DNA of 64,000 bases, taken from the NCBI RefSeq assembly GCF_010731855.1, contig NZ_AP022620.1:248001-312000 (forward strand), given 5' to 3'. Below are positions 1 through 7,390 of the stretch, in pieces. Source of the stretch: Mycolicibacterium anyangense (GTDB lineage Bacteria; Actinomycetota; Actinomycetes; Mycobacteriales; Mycobacteriaceae). Below the pieces are notes generated by a model. That model worked only from the letters and a program-made list of their open reading frames with translations. It was not told the origin of the DNA and searched no databases. The translations under genes were made by a program, and so were the position numbers. Every line of letters begins with the position of its first letter. Position 1 is the first letter of the stretch.

Positions 1-244
1 CGTCGAAGGTGACCAGGACACGGTTCCCATCGAGATCGAGGTCGGTGACCTGACCGACCTTGAAACCCGAGACCTGTACCGGGGCGCCCACCGCCAGGCC
101 GCCCGCTTCACTGAAGTACGCAGAGTAGGTTTTGCCGTTGTCGAAGAACGGCAGGTTCTTGTATTGCAGCGCGCCGACCACGAGGGCTGCGGCCACGGCG
201 ATGCCGATGACACCAACGATCACCGGATTGCGCTCGGAGATCAT
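1..244 (-). CDS. mceC: Mce family protein MceC, 5' part only
   Basis: This is the N-terminal part (about 81 residues) of the third Mce subunit of a lipid-import ABC system; the gene runs off the left edge. The translation starts ISERNPVIVGVIGIAVAAAL, one N-terminal membrane segment, followed by the start of the Mce/MlaD domain (YFSEAGGL, then APVQVSGFKVGQVTD). The ATG lies 2 nt beyond the mceB stop, so it is probably translationally coupled. It would be a periplasmic, membrane-anchored substrate-binding subunit. The family call is firm from sequence and operon position. Which numbered mce locus this is cannot be decided from here. Confidence 0.88.
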   Translation of the reverse strand, partial: MISERNPVIVGVIGIAVAAALVVGALQYKNLPFFDNGKTYSAYFSEAGGLAVGAPVQVSGFKVGQVTDLDLDGNRVLVTFD

Positions 245-246
245 CT

Positions 247-1275
247 TCACTTCGGCGTGCACCTCCCGGTGTCTTGGCCGGCGAGCTTGACGTACACGGG
301 TTGGCCGCCTTTGCCATTCACCTTGAGGAACAGATCGCACAGGTAGAAGCTGAAGAAGTCGCCATAGATGCCTTGCCGGGCCAGCGCGCGGTAGGCGTCG
401 GGCAGAGTGGCCAATGTGTGATCGAGGAAGGCGTAATCGGCCATCGCCAACCCCGCCACCCGGTCGGTCTGCTGGACAGTGTCGTGCAGGGCCGGACGGG
501 CTGCGGCCATCAGATCGGCGATCGACGCTGCGGCGGCGTCGGTGTAAGCCAGACCGTTGGTGATGTCGTCGCGGCGGGCGGACAACCCCTTGACCAGTTC
601 CGACACCGACGAGATCGCCGTGGTGAACTGCTTGTTCTGATCGGCCAGCGAGCCGAGCACGACGTTGAGATTGTGGATGACCTGACCGATGAGGTCGTCA
701 CGGTCGGACAGCGTGCTGGTGAACTGCGCGGTCTGGCTCAGGAACGAACTGATCGTGCCGCCTTGTCCCTGGAACACCTGGATCAGTTGGCCGGTAAGGG
801 CATTGACCTGTTCGGGGTCGAGCGCCCGGAACAACGGCCGGAATCCGCCGATGAGCGCGTCGAGGTCGACAGAGGGCTCGGTCTGGCTGACCGGGATGGT
901 CTGCCCGGGCATCAGGCGCTTGGCATCACCGGCACCTTCTTGAAGTTCAAGATAACGATCGCCGATCGGGTTGTCCCAGCGGATGATCGCCCGCGAACCG
1001 TGCGTCAGGACGACTGACTGATCGGTGGTGAAGTCGACGGTGACGATGGTGTCGGGACGAATGGCGATATTGCTGACCTTGCCGACTTCGACGCCAGCGA
1101 TCCGGACGAAGTCGCCCGATTTCAGGCCGGTGATGTCGGTGAACTCGGCTCGATAGGTGTTCTCGTCCTGGAATCGAAGCTGCGCGAAGATCGCGAAGAT
1201 CGCGAAAATGCCCAGGAGGCAGACCATCACGAAGATGGCGAGCCGCCACACCGCGCCTGCCAGGTTGTCTCGCAC
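247..1275 (-). CDS. mceB: Mce family protein MceB
   Basis: Second Mce subunit, 342 residues, the usual MceB length. I chose the GTG at 1275 because AGGAG lies 6-7 nt upstream and the protein then begins RDNLAGAVWRLAIFVMVCLL, a single N-terminal transmembrane helix. Longer in-frame starts would run into mceA. The Mce/MlaD domain follows at about residues 35-115 (YRAEFTDITGLKSGDFVRIAGVE, seen in parts, ending near IGDRYLEL). The rest is a helical needle-like region. It is inferred to assemble with MceA and MceC-F into a tunnel that passes lipids to the YrbE permease. Confidence 0.9.
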   Translation of the reverse strand: MRDNLAGAVWRLAIFVMVCLLGIFAIFAIFAQLRFQDENTYRAEFTDITGLKSGDFVRIAGVEVGKVSNIAIRPDTIVTVDFTTDQSVVLTHGSRAIIRWDNPIGDRYLELQEGAGDAKRLMPGQTIPVSQTEPSVDLDALIGGFRPLFRALDPEQVNALTGQLIQVFQGQGGTISSFLSQTAQFTSTLSDRDDLIGQVIHNLNVVLGSLADQNKQFTTAISSVSELVKGLSARRDDITNGLAYTDAAAASIADLMAAARPALHDTVQQTDRVAGLAMADYAFLDHTLATLPDAYRALARQGIYGDFFSFYLCDLFLKVNGKGGQPVYVKLAGQDTGRCTPK

Positions 1276-1312
1276 CGCAAGTCTCCTTGTGTGAGCTTTC
1301 GTCTCGGTCGGC

Positions 1313-2629
1313 TCAGGGGCCTGGGGGATAGAGGGGTGTGCCGTCGGGACCGTAGAGCGGGGCGCCGTACGGCGGTGCTCCTGGGTAGGGCACCGGGCCG
1401 ATGGCCGGTGGTCCGTCGCCGTGGGCCTTGGGCGACTCAGGCACACCTTTGGTGATCGGGAACCAGTTGTACAACCATGGATGGCCGATTCCGGGGTTGG
1501 GCCGCCAGTCCAGCCCGGTGCCCCAACCGGTGTTCGTCACCAATTGGCGGACCGGGAAGTTTTTGCTCGGGTCGGGCAGCGATCCGCACGACGGCTTTCC
1601 GCCGGGTCCGCCCTTGGCTGCCACGATGGGCAGATTGTCGGGGTACTTGTACGGGTCGTCGCCGGGCAGCAGGGCAGCGTCCAGGATGACCGACTTGCCG
1701 TTACCGCCCATTGCCACGTTGCCGCCGTTCTTCATGAACCAATTGGCACCCTGCAGGGCGCAGGTGAACGTCGGGTCGTATTTGTGCAGCAGATCCGTCG
1801 TGGGCACCAGGGCACCCATCAGATGGATGAGGTCATTGGCATTGCGGCCCAGGACATTTGTACCGGTCTGAGCCAACCCGATGGTGCCGAGCAGGGCCGC
1901 ATCCAGTTGCGCGGCATGGTCGGTGATCGTCGTGCTGGTCGCCGACGCTGAATCCAGGATCTTCATGAGGTCCGGCGCGGCGCTGCCGTAGGCGTCGGAG
2001 AATCCCTTGAGTGCCCGCCAGTCCGCGGCGACGGTATCCATACGCGGATTGATCGCGAGCAGAACCTGGTTGGCGTCGACGGTGGCCTCACCGATGCGCT
2101 CACCTTGCCCGCGCACCCCGTCGGCCAGTGCGGTGAGGGTGGAGTTGAGCTTCATCGGGTCCAGCTTCGAAATGAACCGGCTCAGGTTCTCGAAGACAGT
2201 ATTGACCTCGGTGCTGACATTGCGTGAGACCAGCACCGTGCCCGGTGCGATGTGTTGCGGACTCGGATTATCCGGGTAGATGAGGTCGACGTACTTGGCA
2301 CCGAATGCCGTCGTCGCCTTGATCTGCGCACCGACGTTCTGCGGGATGTCGGCGGCCGCGTCGGGAAAGATGTTCAGGAGCACGGTGACATTGCGGCCGG
2401 TGCCGGTCACCGAGGCGACGCGGCCGACTTGTACGCCTCGCAGCTTCACCTTGCCGCCCGACTCGAGGATCAGACCCGAGCGCTCCGAGGTCAGCGTCAC
2501 CGGTACGAAGTCACGGAACGCCCCGGTGAACAAGGCGATGGTCATGAAGACCAGACCAACGACAAGAGCCAGGAAGATGGCTGTCCACCAGGCCGGCTTG
2601 ATACGCATGTCCATGCGGTCGTCGAACAT
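1313..2629 (-). CDS. mceA: Mce family protein MceA
   Basis: First Mce subunit, 438 residues. One N-terminal membrane helix (WWTAIFLALVVGLVFMTIAL) is followed by a Mce/MlaD domain at about residues 40-120 (VKLRGVQVGRVASV, then FGAKYVDLIYP), a long helical segment, and a Pro/Gly/Tyr-rich tail (PYPGAPPYGAPLYGPDG) typical of mycobacterial MceA proteins. The ATG at 2629 follows the yrbEB stop by 2 nt. The gap to mceB is 37 nt. It is inferred to be the cell-envelope component that contacts substrate, with sterol or fatty acid as the likely class. The substrate cannot be read from the sequence. Confidence 0.9.
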   Translation of the reverse strand: MFDDRMDMRIKPAWWTAIFLALVVGLVFMTIALFTGAFRDFVPVTLTSERSGLILESGGKVKLRGVQVGRVASVTGTGRNVTVLLNIFPDAAADIPQNVGAQIKATTAFGAKYVDLIYPDNPSPQHIAPGTVLVSRNVSTEVNTVFENLSRFISKLDPMKLNSTLTALADGVRGQGERIGEATVDANQVLLAINPRMDTVAADWRALKGFSDAYGSAAPDLMKILDSASATSTTITDHAAQLDAALLGTIGLAQTGTNVLGRNANDLIHLMGALVPTTDLLHKYDPTFTCALQGANWFMKNGGNVAMGGNGKSVILDAALLPGDDPYKYPDNLPIVAAKGGPGGKPSCGSLPDPSKNFPVRQLVTNTGWGTGLDWRPNPGIGHPWLYNWFPITKGVPESPKAHGDGPPAIGPVPYPGAPPYGAPLYGPDGTPLYPPGP

Positions 2630-2631
2630 CG

Positions 2632-3486
2632 CTACCCGGCCAAGTCGAAGTTGCCGGACTGTCCATACACGGACAGGGTGATGATGACGGAGACGAACGC
2701 CGCGGCGATGAGGGAGGTTCGCACCGCACGGCCGACTGCTTCGCCCACCCCCGCCGGGCCGCCAGAGGCGGTGTAGCCGTAATAGGTGTGCACCAGCATC
2801 ACGACGATCCCGATCATCACGGCCTGGAAGAACGACCAGATCAGATCCGTCGAGTGCAGGAACGTGTTGAAGTAGTGGTCATAGACACCGGTGGACTGGC
2901 CGTAACCGAAGGTGGTACCCATCCTCGCCGCGAAGAAGGACGCGATCACCGCGATGCAGTACAGCGGCATCACGACGATGATGCCGGCCACGACTCGGGT
3001 TGAGGCGAGGTAGGCAATCGAGCGGATTCCCATCACCTCGAGTGCATCGATCTCCTCGCTGATGCGCATCGCCCCGAGTTGAGCGGTTGCACCGGCGCCG
3101 ATGGTGGCGGCTAATCCGATTCCGGCCACGACCGGGGCGATGATGCGAACGTTGGCATAGGCCGAGATGAAGCCGGTCAGTGCTTCGACACCGATACCTG
3201 CCAGCGAGTTGTAGCCCTGGACGGCGATGATCGCGCCAGCCGACAAGGTGAGGAACCCGATGATCACCACGGTTCCGCCGATGACGGCCAGCGCGCCGGT
3301 GCCCAGGCTCATCTGCGCGATCAGCCGGACGATCTCCAACTTGTAGTGTGCGAAGGCGTTTCGGATCTCGGCGATCGTCCGGCTATAGAAGGCCATCTGG
3401 AATCCGACGGCCTCCCAACCTCTGCTGAACTGCTTCGCAAAGCGATTGAGCCGGTTCAGTCGTCGGCTGGGTCCGGCGGCGGTCAC
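2632..3486 (-). CDS. yrbEB: YrbE-type ABC permease (second of pair)
   Basis: MlaE/YrbE permease, 284 residues, second membrane subunit of the Mce transporter. Five to six hydrophobic helices are visible. The conserved MlaE core includes ATIGAGATAQLGAMRISEEIDALEVMG, a coupling-helix-like EE-D-AL-V-MG pattern. The GTG start overlaps the yrbEA stop (GTGA), indicating translational coupling. No ATPase (MceG/Mkl) gene lies in the window, as expected because one unlinked MceG usually serves all mce loci. Confidence 0.92.
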   Translation of the reverse strand: MTAAGPSRRLNRLNRFAKQFSRGWEAVGFQMAFYSRTIAEIRNAFAHYKLEIVRLIAQMSLGTGALAVIGGTVVIIGFLTLSAGAIIAVQGYNSLAGIGVEALTGFISAYANVRIIAPVVAGIGLAATIGAGATAQLGAMRISEEIDALEVMGIRSIAYLASTRVVAGIIVVMPLYCIAVIASFFAARMGTTFGYGQSTGVYDHYFNTFLHSTDLIWSFFQAVMIGIVVMLVHTYYGYTASGGPAGVGEAVGRAVRTSLIAAAFVSVIITLSVYGQSGNFDLAG

Positions 3487-4289
3487 TGGGCCACCTGGAC
3501 GCCGATGGCGGTGGCGATCACGTTGATGAAGAACAGCGCCATGAAAGAGAGCACCACGGTTTCGTTGACGGCATTGCCGACACCGGCCGGGCCGCCGCCC
3601 ACCGAAATGCCCTTGTAGCAGGCGATCAGACTCGCTGCCAGACCGAACACTGCGGCCTTGGTCAGCGCCACGATCACTTCGACGGGGCCGGTCAGGATGG
3701 TCATACCCGCGGCGAACGCCCCGGGGGTGACGTGTTGGACGAATACCGAGAACAGGAAACCGCCGCCCAGTCCGATCACCGACACGATCGAATTCAGCAG
3801 CAGGGCAACAACAGTGGCGGCCAGTACCCGCGGGACCACCAGGGACTGGATGGGATTGATGCCGAGGACCCGCAGTGCGTCGAGCTCCTCACGGATTGTT
3901 CGGGCTCCGAGGTCGGCGCACATCGCCGTCGCGCCGGCTCCTGCCACCACGAGAACGGTGACCACCGGGCCGATCTGGGTGATGGCCCCCAGCGCGGTCC
4001 CGGTACCCGAGAAGTCGGCGGCACCGAACTCGATGAGCAGAACATTCAGTACGAACACGGTCAGCACGGTGAAGGGAATCGACAGCATGATGGTCGGTAC
4101 CAATGAGACTCGGGCCACGAACCAGCTCTGCAGCAGGAACTCACGCCAGGCGAACGGCGGCTTGAACATCAGGATGAAGGTGTCGACGGACATCGCGACG
4201 AACCCGCCCACCGCCGCGGCCGGCTTCAGTGCCGATGAGGCCGCCCTGCCAGCAGTGCGGGGAGGCGATACAGCAGCGGCTTGCTCCAT
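3483..4289 (-). CDS. yrbEA: YrbE-type ABC permease (first of pair)
   Basis: First gene of the mce operon, a 268-residue MlaE/YrbE permease. The core reads VLVVAGAGATAMCADLGART then IREELDALRVLGINP, the same signature as the partner gene. The C-terminus (GISVGGGPAGVGNAVNETVV) is the usual family ending. The ATG at 4289 is backed by GGAGG six nt upstream. It is inferred to pair with YrbEB as the inner-membrane channel of a Mce lipid importer. Confidence 0.92.
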   Translation of the reverse strand: MEQAAAVSPPRTAGRAASSALKPAAAVGGFVAMSVDTFILMFKPPFAWREFLLQSWFVARVSLVPTIMLSIPFTVLTVFVLNVLLIEFGAADFSGTGTALGAITQIGPVVTVLVVAGAGATAMCADLGARTIREELDALRVLGINPIQSLVVPRVLAATVVALLLNSIVSVIGLGGGFLFSVFVQHVTPGAFAAGMTILTGPVEVIVALTKAAVFGLAASLIACYKGISVGGGPAGVGNAVNETVVLSFMALFFINVIATAIGVQVAQ

Positions 4290-4637
4290 CCTGACCTCCG
4301 ATCGGCGGTGGCTTGGTGTCGGTGATGTGATCTGGGTCGCACCATTCGGGCTTTAAGAACGTACAACAGATTTTGTCCGTTGTTCAAGATGCTGATGGAG
4401 TTTGCCGCACTTCAGGTACCGGGTCGCCCGCTGCGCTTAGCCACGCAACGTGCAGATGCACCGAACGCGCGCCGGCGCCAGGTGATAATTTAATCTATCT
4501 TCAACTAAAGAATGGGGCAAGAAGTCCGCCGTCGGTTCCAGGCGATTGTGGAAGGTAAGGAGGGGGTGGGCTGGCCTGGGGCGTACGGCCGCTGCGACGA
4601 CTGTCCTCGGTCGGCGCGGTGGTTGGTTGCTGGGCGC
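4290..4637. other. Intergenic region upstream of the mce operon
   Basis: About 350 bases without a convincing gene. It should contain the mce operon promoter reading left. The part near 4351-4400 is distinctly AT-richer than its surroundings (ttttgtccgttgttcaag), which fits a promoter/operator. The part from 4500 to 4637 is the 3' flank of the CAP-domain gene. Open frames here are short and lack a ribosome site or family resemblance. Confidence 0.5.
4363..4383. promoter_or_regulatory. Candidate operator ahead of mce operon
   Basis: Inverted repeat ACAAC-N11-GTTGT about 75 nt upstream of yrbEA. The arms are short, so this may be chance, but it sits in the AT-rich core of the upstream region. 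A GntR/FadR- or TetR-type site is possible. It does not match the KstR consensus I know. Confidence 0.3.
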
Positions 4638-5120
4638 TCAGGCCGGCTGGCCGTAGACAGCCACCACGACCGAGCGGTCCAGGCTGTTCTCCGACCACAC
4701 CCCGATCGCGGTGTTGGCGCAGTCCGACATGATCCCGAAATCGACCGGGTTGTAGTACCACTGATTGATCACATCGAGGTTGTTGATGGACAGTGCCGGG
4801 TTGATCGCTACGGTCTGGGTGACCTTGCCGGTGAAACCTGCTGCGGCAGCGCGACTTTGGGCGGTCGAGCCGTCCGATCCAAGGTCGCCGTCCAGCGATC
4901 GGTTGTTCAGGACGTCATCGGCGTGCCACTGCGCAGCCAGCGTCAGTGCCGGGTTGCGTTTGATGTCGGTGCTGCAGCCGGCCTGGTGCTGCACGGTATA
5001 GACGTTGGCGACCACGCTGTTGTTGAGCCGCGAGTTATCGGCATGTGCGGCCGGGGCGAACGCCACGGCGAGCACGGTGGCAGCGCTGACCGAGGTGGTG
5101 AGCCGGGTCAAGGTGGGCAT
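4638..5120 (-). CDS. Secreted CAP/SCP-domain protein
   Basis: Small exported protein of 160 residues. A signal peptide (PTLTRLTTSVSAATVLAVAF, then APAAHA) is cut before DNSRLNN. The rest resembles the mycobacterial CAP-like family: helix with NNSVVANVYTVQHQAGC, then LAAQWHADDVLNNRSLDGD, and a C-terminal IGVWSENSLDRSVVVAVYG strand. Two cysteines (GCSTD and SDCAN) could form a disulfide. The ATG at 5120 has GAGGA upstream. It follows the DUF732 gene by 11 nt and is probably co-transcribed. Function is unknown; the fold assignment is by resemblance. Confidence 0.75.
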   Translation of the reverse strand: MPTLTRLTTSVSAATVLAVAFAPAAHADNSRLNNSVVANVYTVQHQAGCSTDIKRNPALTLAAQWHADDVLNNRSLDGDLGSDGSTAQSRAAAAGFTGKVTQTVAINPALSINNLDVINQWYYNPVDFGIMSDCANTAIGVWSENSLDRSVVVAVYGQPA

Positions 5121-5131
5121 CGACGCCGTCC

Positions 5132-5506
5132 TCACTGTGCAGACGGCACCCAGCCCGCCGCCGACTTTCGGAGCTGCCAGATCTGGGCGGGGCATAGCTC
5201 CTGCGACGCCTGGCTGAGCAGGTAGGTCGCCTGGAAGTCGTCCCCGGTGTTGAAGTCTGTCTTGACCGTGTTGACCATCTGGGTGAAGCTCGTGCCCGCG
5301 GCGATCTGGTCGCACAAGCCGTACCCGTAGGACAGCGCCGCGTCGGCGTTGGGGAAGTTGTACCCCGGCCGCACCGTGACGTTCACCAGATAGCCGACGC
5401 TGTCTGCGCTGGCGGTCGGTGCACCGGCCAGACCGGCGAGGGCAGTACCCACCGCGGCGGCACCCACCACAAGAAGCCGAGCCGTCGTCGCTGAAACAAT
5501 GGTCAT
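5132..5506 (-). CDS. DUF732 secreted protein
   Basis: Exported protein of 124 residues with a signal peptide ending GAPTASA before DSVGYL. The mature part matches DUF732: VTVRPGYNFPNADAALSYGYGLC, then ELCPAQIWQL, with the family's two conserved cysteines. DUF732 proteins are abundant in mycobacteria and have no known biochemical role. The start is supported by a -10 element 7 nt upstream, suggesting a leaderless mRNA. It heads a two-gene unit with the CAP-like gene. Confidence 0.85.
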   Translation of the reverse strand: MTIVSATTARLLVVGAAAVGTALAGLAGAPTASADSVGYLVNVTVRPGYNFPNADAALSYGYGLCDQIAAGTSFTQMVNTVKTDFNTGDDFQATYLLSQASQELCPAQIWQLRKSAAGWVPSAQ

Positions 5507-5513
5507 GCGGGTC

Positions 5514-5519
5514 AGTGTA
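5514..5519 (-). promoter_or_regulatory. -10 element, leaderless promoter for DUF732 gene
   Basis: TACACT on the minus strand, with 7 nt separating it from the ATG at 5506. This fits the mycobacterial TANNNT -10 consensus, with transcription starting at or within a base of the start codon. There is no ribosome-binding site. Confidence 0.5.
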
Positions 5520-5548
5520 AAGCCATCCTCGCGCCGTTCGTGTTGTTC

Positions 5549-5554
5549 TACGAT
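5549..5554 (+). promoter_or_regulatory. -10 element, leaderless promoter for the 5561 gene
   Basis: TACGAT with 6 nt between it and the ATG at 5561. No purine-rich ribosome site lies in front of that ATG, so a leaderless transcript is likely. It faces the promoter of the DUF732 gene within a 54-bp divergent intergenic space. Confidence 0.5.
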
Positions 5555-5560
5555 TCGGCC

Positions 5561-5956
5561 ATGATCCGGCCAGCCCTGGTGATGTCGACGCTCTGTCTGA
5601 CAGTCCTTGGCGGCGCCGTGGGCGGCGGCGGTGTTGCGCAGGCCGGCCCGGACGCGCCGTGCACCTACACGCTGTCACCGCCGGAGATCGCGGACGGGCA
5701 GGTGAGCGCCACGGCGGTAATCGCCGGATGCGGTCCCGCGGCGGGCCCGTACTCGGCGGTCGCCTGCATCCAGCCGTTGGACAGGGACTCGGTCATTCAG
5801 TGCAACCAGGCTCATGGTGCCGATCCGGCGACGATCGTGGTGCCCTATCGCCCGGGCACCACCTATGTGGCCACCGGGCGTGGCTGTGCGGCGTGGGCGC
5901 TGCAGCCCGCATCGCCGCCGTGTCAGATCCTCGGCCCGTTCACGGCGACGCTCTAG
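5561..5956 (+). CDS. Small secreted six-cysteine protein, unknown function
   Basis: 131 residues. A clear signal peptide (MIRPALVMSTLCLTVLGG, ending VAQAG) precedes a mature part of about 100 residues with six cysteines (PCTY, AGCG, VACI, IQCN, GCAAW, PPCQI), an even number suited to three disulfides. I do not recognise the family. I chose ATG 5561 over an in-frame upstream start because the signal peptide begins there and a -10 element sits 6 nt upstream. It is probably an extracellular or cell-wall protein. Confidence 0.7.
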   Translation: MIRPALVMSTLCLTVLGGAVGGGGVAQAGPDAPCTYTLSPPEIADGQVSATAVIAGCGPAAGPYSAVACIQPLDRDSVIQCNQAHGADPATIVVPYRPGTTYVATGRGCAAWALQPASPPCQILGPFTATL

Positions 5957-5977
5957 ACGCGGGGTCTGCAGAGAGCA

Positions 5978-6655
5978 TTGCGTGCCGCGCTCGGCTTGGT
6001 CGCCGCGTCCCTCCTGCTGGCGTCGTGCGCGCAGACGCCCGGCCCCGCGATCACGTCGGCACCGGCGGCCGTGCCTACCTCGACGGCCGAGCAGTGGCAG
6101 CCCGCCGTCGTCCGCCAGGTGACCGCCGCGGATCTGGGGGCCACCTGGCACCCGGACTGTCCGGTTGCGCCCCAGCAACTGCGTCGGGTCGAGCTCGACT
6201 ATCTGGGTTTAGATCACATGATCCATCGCGGCGCCCTGGTGATCGACGAGGCGCTCGTGCCCGACGTGGTCGCGATCTTCGATGACCTTCTGGCGCAGCA
6301 CTATCCGATTGCGAAGATGCAGACCGCCGAGCATTACCGCAATGCCGATGACGAGTTGTCGATGGAGGACAACAACACCTCGGCTTTCAACTGCCGCCCG
6401 CTTCCGTCGGGGCGCGCGTGGTCACAGCACGCCTACGGTCGAGCCATCGACGTGAACCCTCTGATCAACCCGTACATCACCAAATCGGGTGACTTGCAGC
6501 CGAAAACGGCCGCCGCCTATCTGGACCGAACGCGCGCCGACCTCGGTCTGCTGCACGCCGGTGATCCCGCGGTGCGGGCCTTCACCGACCGCGGCTGGAC
6601 CTGGGGTGGCAGCTGGCACGACCCGATCGACTATCAGCACTTCGAGCGGCAGTGA
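5978..6655 (+). CDS. M15-family D-alanyl-D-alanine carboxypeptidase-like lipoprotein
   Basis: 225 residues, TTG start. The N-terminus has a lipobox (LLLASC) after a hydrophobic stretch, so it is predicted to be a lipoprotein anchored outside the membrane. The peptidase domain carries the zinc pattern of family M15: SQHAYGRAIDVNP (His and Asp ligands) and, near the end, WHDPIDYQHFER (third His). It is inferred to trim peptidoglycan peptide stems. It lies 21 nt after the six-cysteine gene on the same strand and converges on a TetR gene. Confidence 0.82.
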   Translation: MRAALGLVAASLLLASCAQTPGPAITSAPAAVPTSTAEQWQPAVVRQVTAADLGATWHPDCPVAPQQLRRVELDYLGLDHMIHRGALVIDEALVPDVVAIFDDLLAQHYPIAKMQTAEHYRNADDELSMEDNNTSAFNCRPLPSGRAWSQHAYGRAIDVNPLINPYITKSGDLQPKTAAAYLDRTRADLGLLHAGDPAVRAFTDRGWTWGGSWHDPIDYQHFERQ

Positions 6656-6683
6656 GCTACGAGTGTGTAGGCTCGGCCAAAGA

Positions 6684-7298
6684 TCAGGAACGCGCGAGTG
6701 TCTCGCCGAAGGCGACCAAAGCGGTGCGGCCGACAGCGAGGATGTCCTCGTCGAAGTCGCTGTTGTCGCGGTAGGACAATTCCAGCACGCGGTCTGCCAT
6801 CTCGACGGCCACCAGCATGTTGCGCCGGTCGGTGGCGGCGGGCATCAACGCGCGATCGACCAGGATGTCGTGCAGCCGATTGGCCAGCGTCTGCATCCGC
6901 AGGTGGATGTGCTTGGTCACGGTGGGGGAGGTGCGCCCGCCCATCCACAGGCTCGCCGCACTGGGGTGCTGACGGTAATACGCGACGTGCAGAGCGATCT
7001 CGTTGGTGAACAACTCGGCGAACGAGGTGATCTCCCAGGTCTGCTCGGCCGCGACACAAATAGCGTCGATCTCGGCGCAGTGCCGCTCCATGAGTTCGTC
7101 GAGGATGGCGTCACGGTCGGCGAAGAACCGGTACAGCGAGGGGTAGGCCACCCCGGCGCGGTCGGCGATGGCGCGGGTGGTGACGGCGTCGATCCCGTCT
7201 TCATCGGCGATCGCCGTGGCGGCATCGAGGATGCGCTCCACGGTCTGCCGAGACCGGGCCTGCACCGGAGCCCGTCTCGCAACCGCCACCGTGGTCAT
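6684..7298 (-). CDS. TetR-family transcriptional regulator
   Basis: 204 residues. The helix-turn-helix lies at about residues 25-65 (TTRAIADRAGVAYPSLYRFFADRDAI in parts), with a variable C-terminal ligand domain. GAGAAGGGA precedes the ATG. It is divergent from a Baeyer-Villiger monooxygenase and separated by 92 bp containing a long perfect palindrome. The simplest inference is that it represses both itself and the monooxygenase-hydrolase pair. The effector is unknown. Confidence 0.88.
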   Translation of the reverse strand: MTTVAVARRAPVQARSRQTVERILDAATAIADEDGIDAVTTRAIADRAGVAYPSLYRFFADRDAILDELMERHCAEIDAICVAAEQTWEITSFAELFTNEIALHVAYYRQHPSAASLWMGGRTSPTVTKHIHLRMQTLANRLHDILVDRALMPAATDRRNMLVAVEMADRVLELSYRDNSDFDEDILAVGRTALVAFGETLARS

Positions 7299-7337
7299 CG
7301 ACGTCCCTTCTCCGCAACCTCTTGACAGCTGATCGGT

Positions 7338-7366
7338 AAACTATAACACTATTCGCGTTATAGTTT
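7338..7366. promoter_or_regulatory. TetR operator, 10-bp perfect arms
   Basis: AAACTATAAC-N9-GTTATAGTTT, a perfect 10+10 inverted repeat in the TetR/monooxygenase divergent space. The 29-bp size and its position 25 bp before the monooxygenase ATG fit a TetR operator. A TTGACA at 7322-7327 could be a -35 element, with -10-like TATAAC inside the left arm, although that spacing (14) is short. Confidence 0.7.
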
Positions 7367-7390
7367 CTCACTCGATGTGGAGTGTTCTCG

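Noticed and set aside
4290..4400. KstR or KstR2 operator ahead of the mce operon
   Set aside because: No match to the AACNNGTT-type or AGCAAG/CTTG-type consensus, so this mce locus cannot be tied to the cholesterol regulon from sequence.
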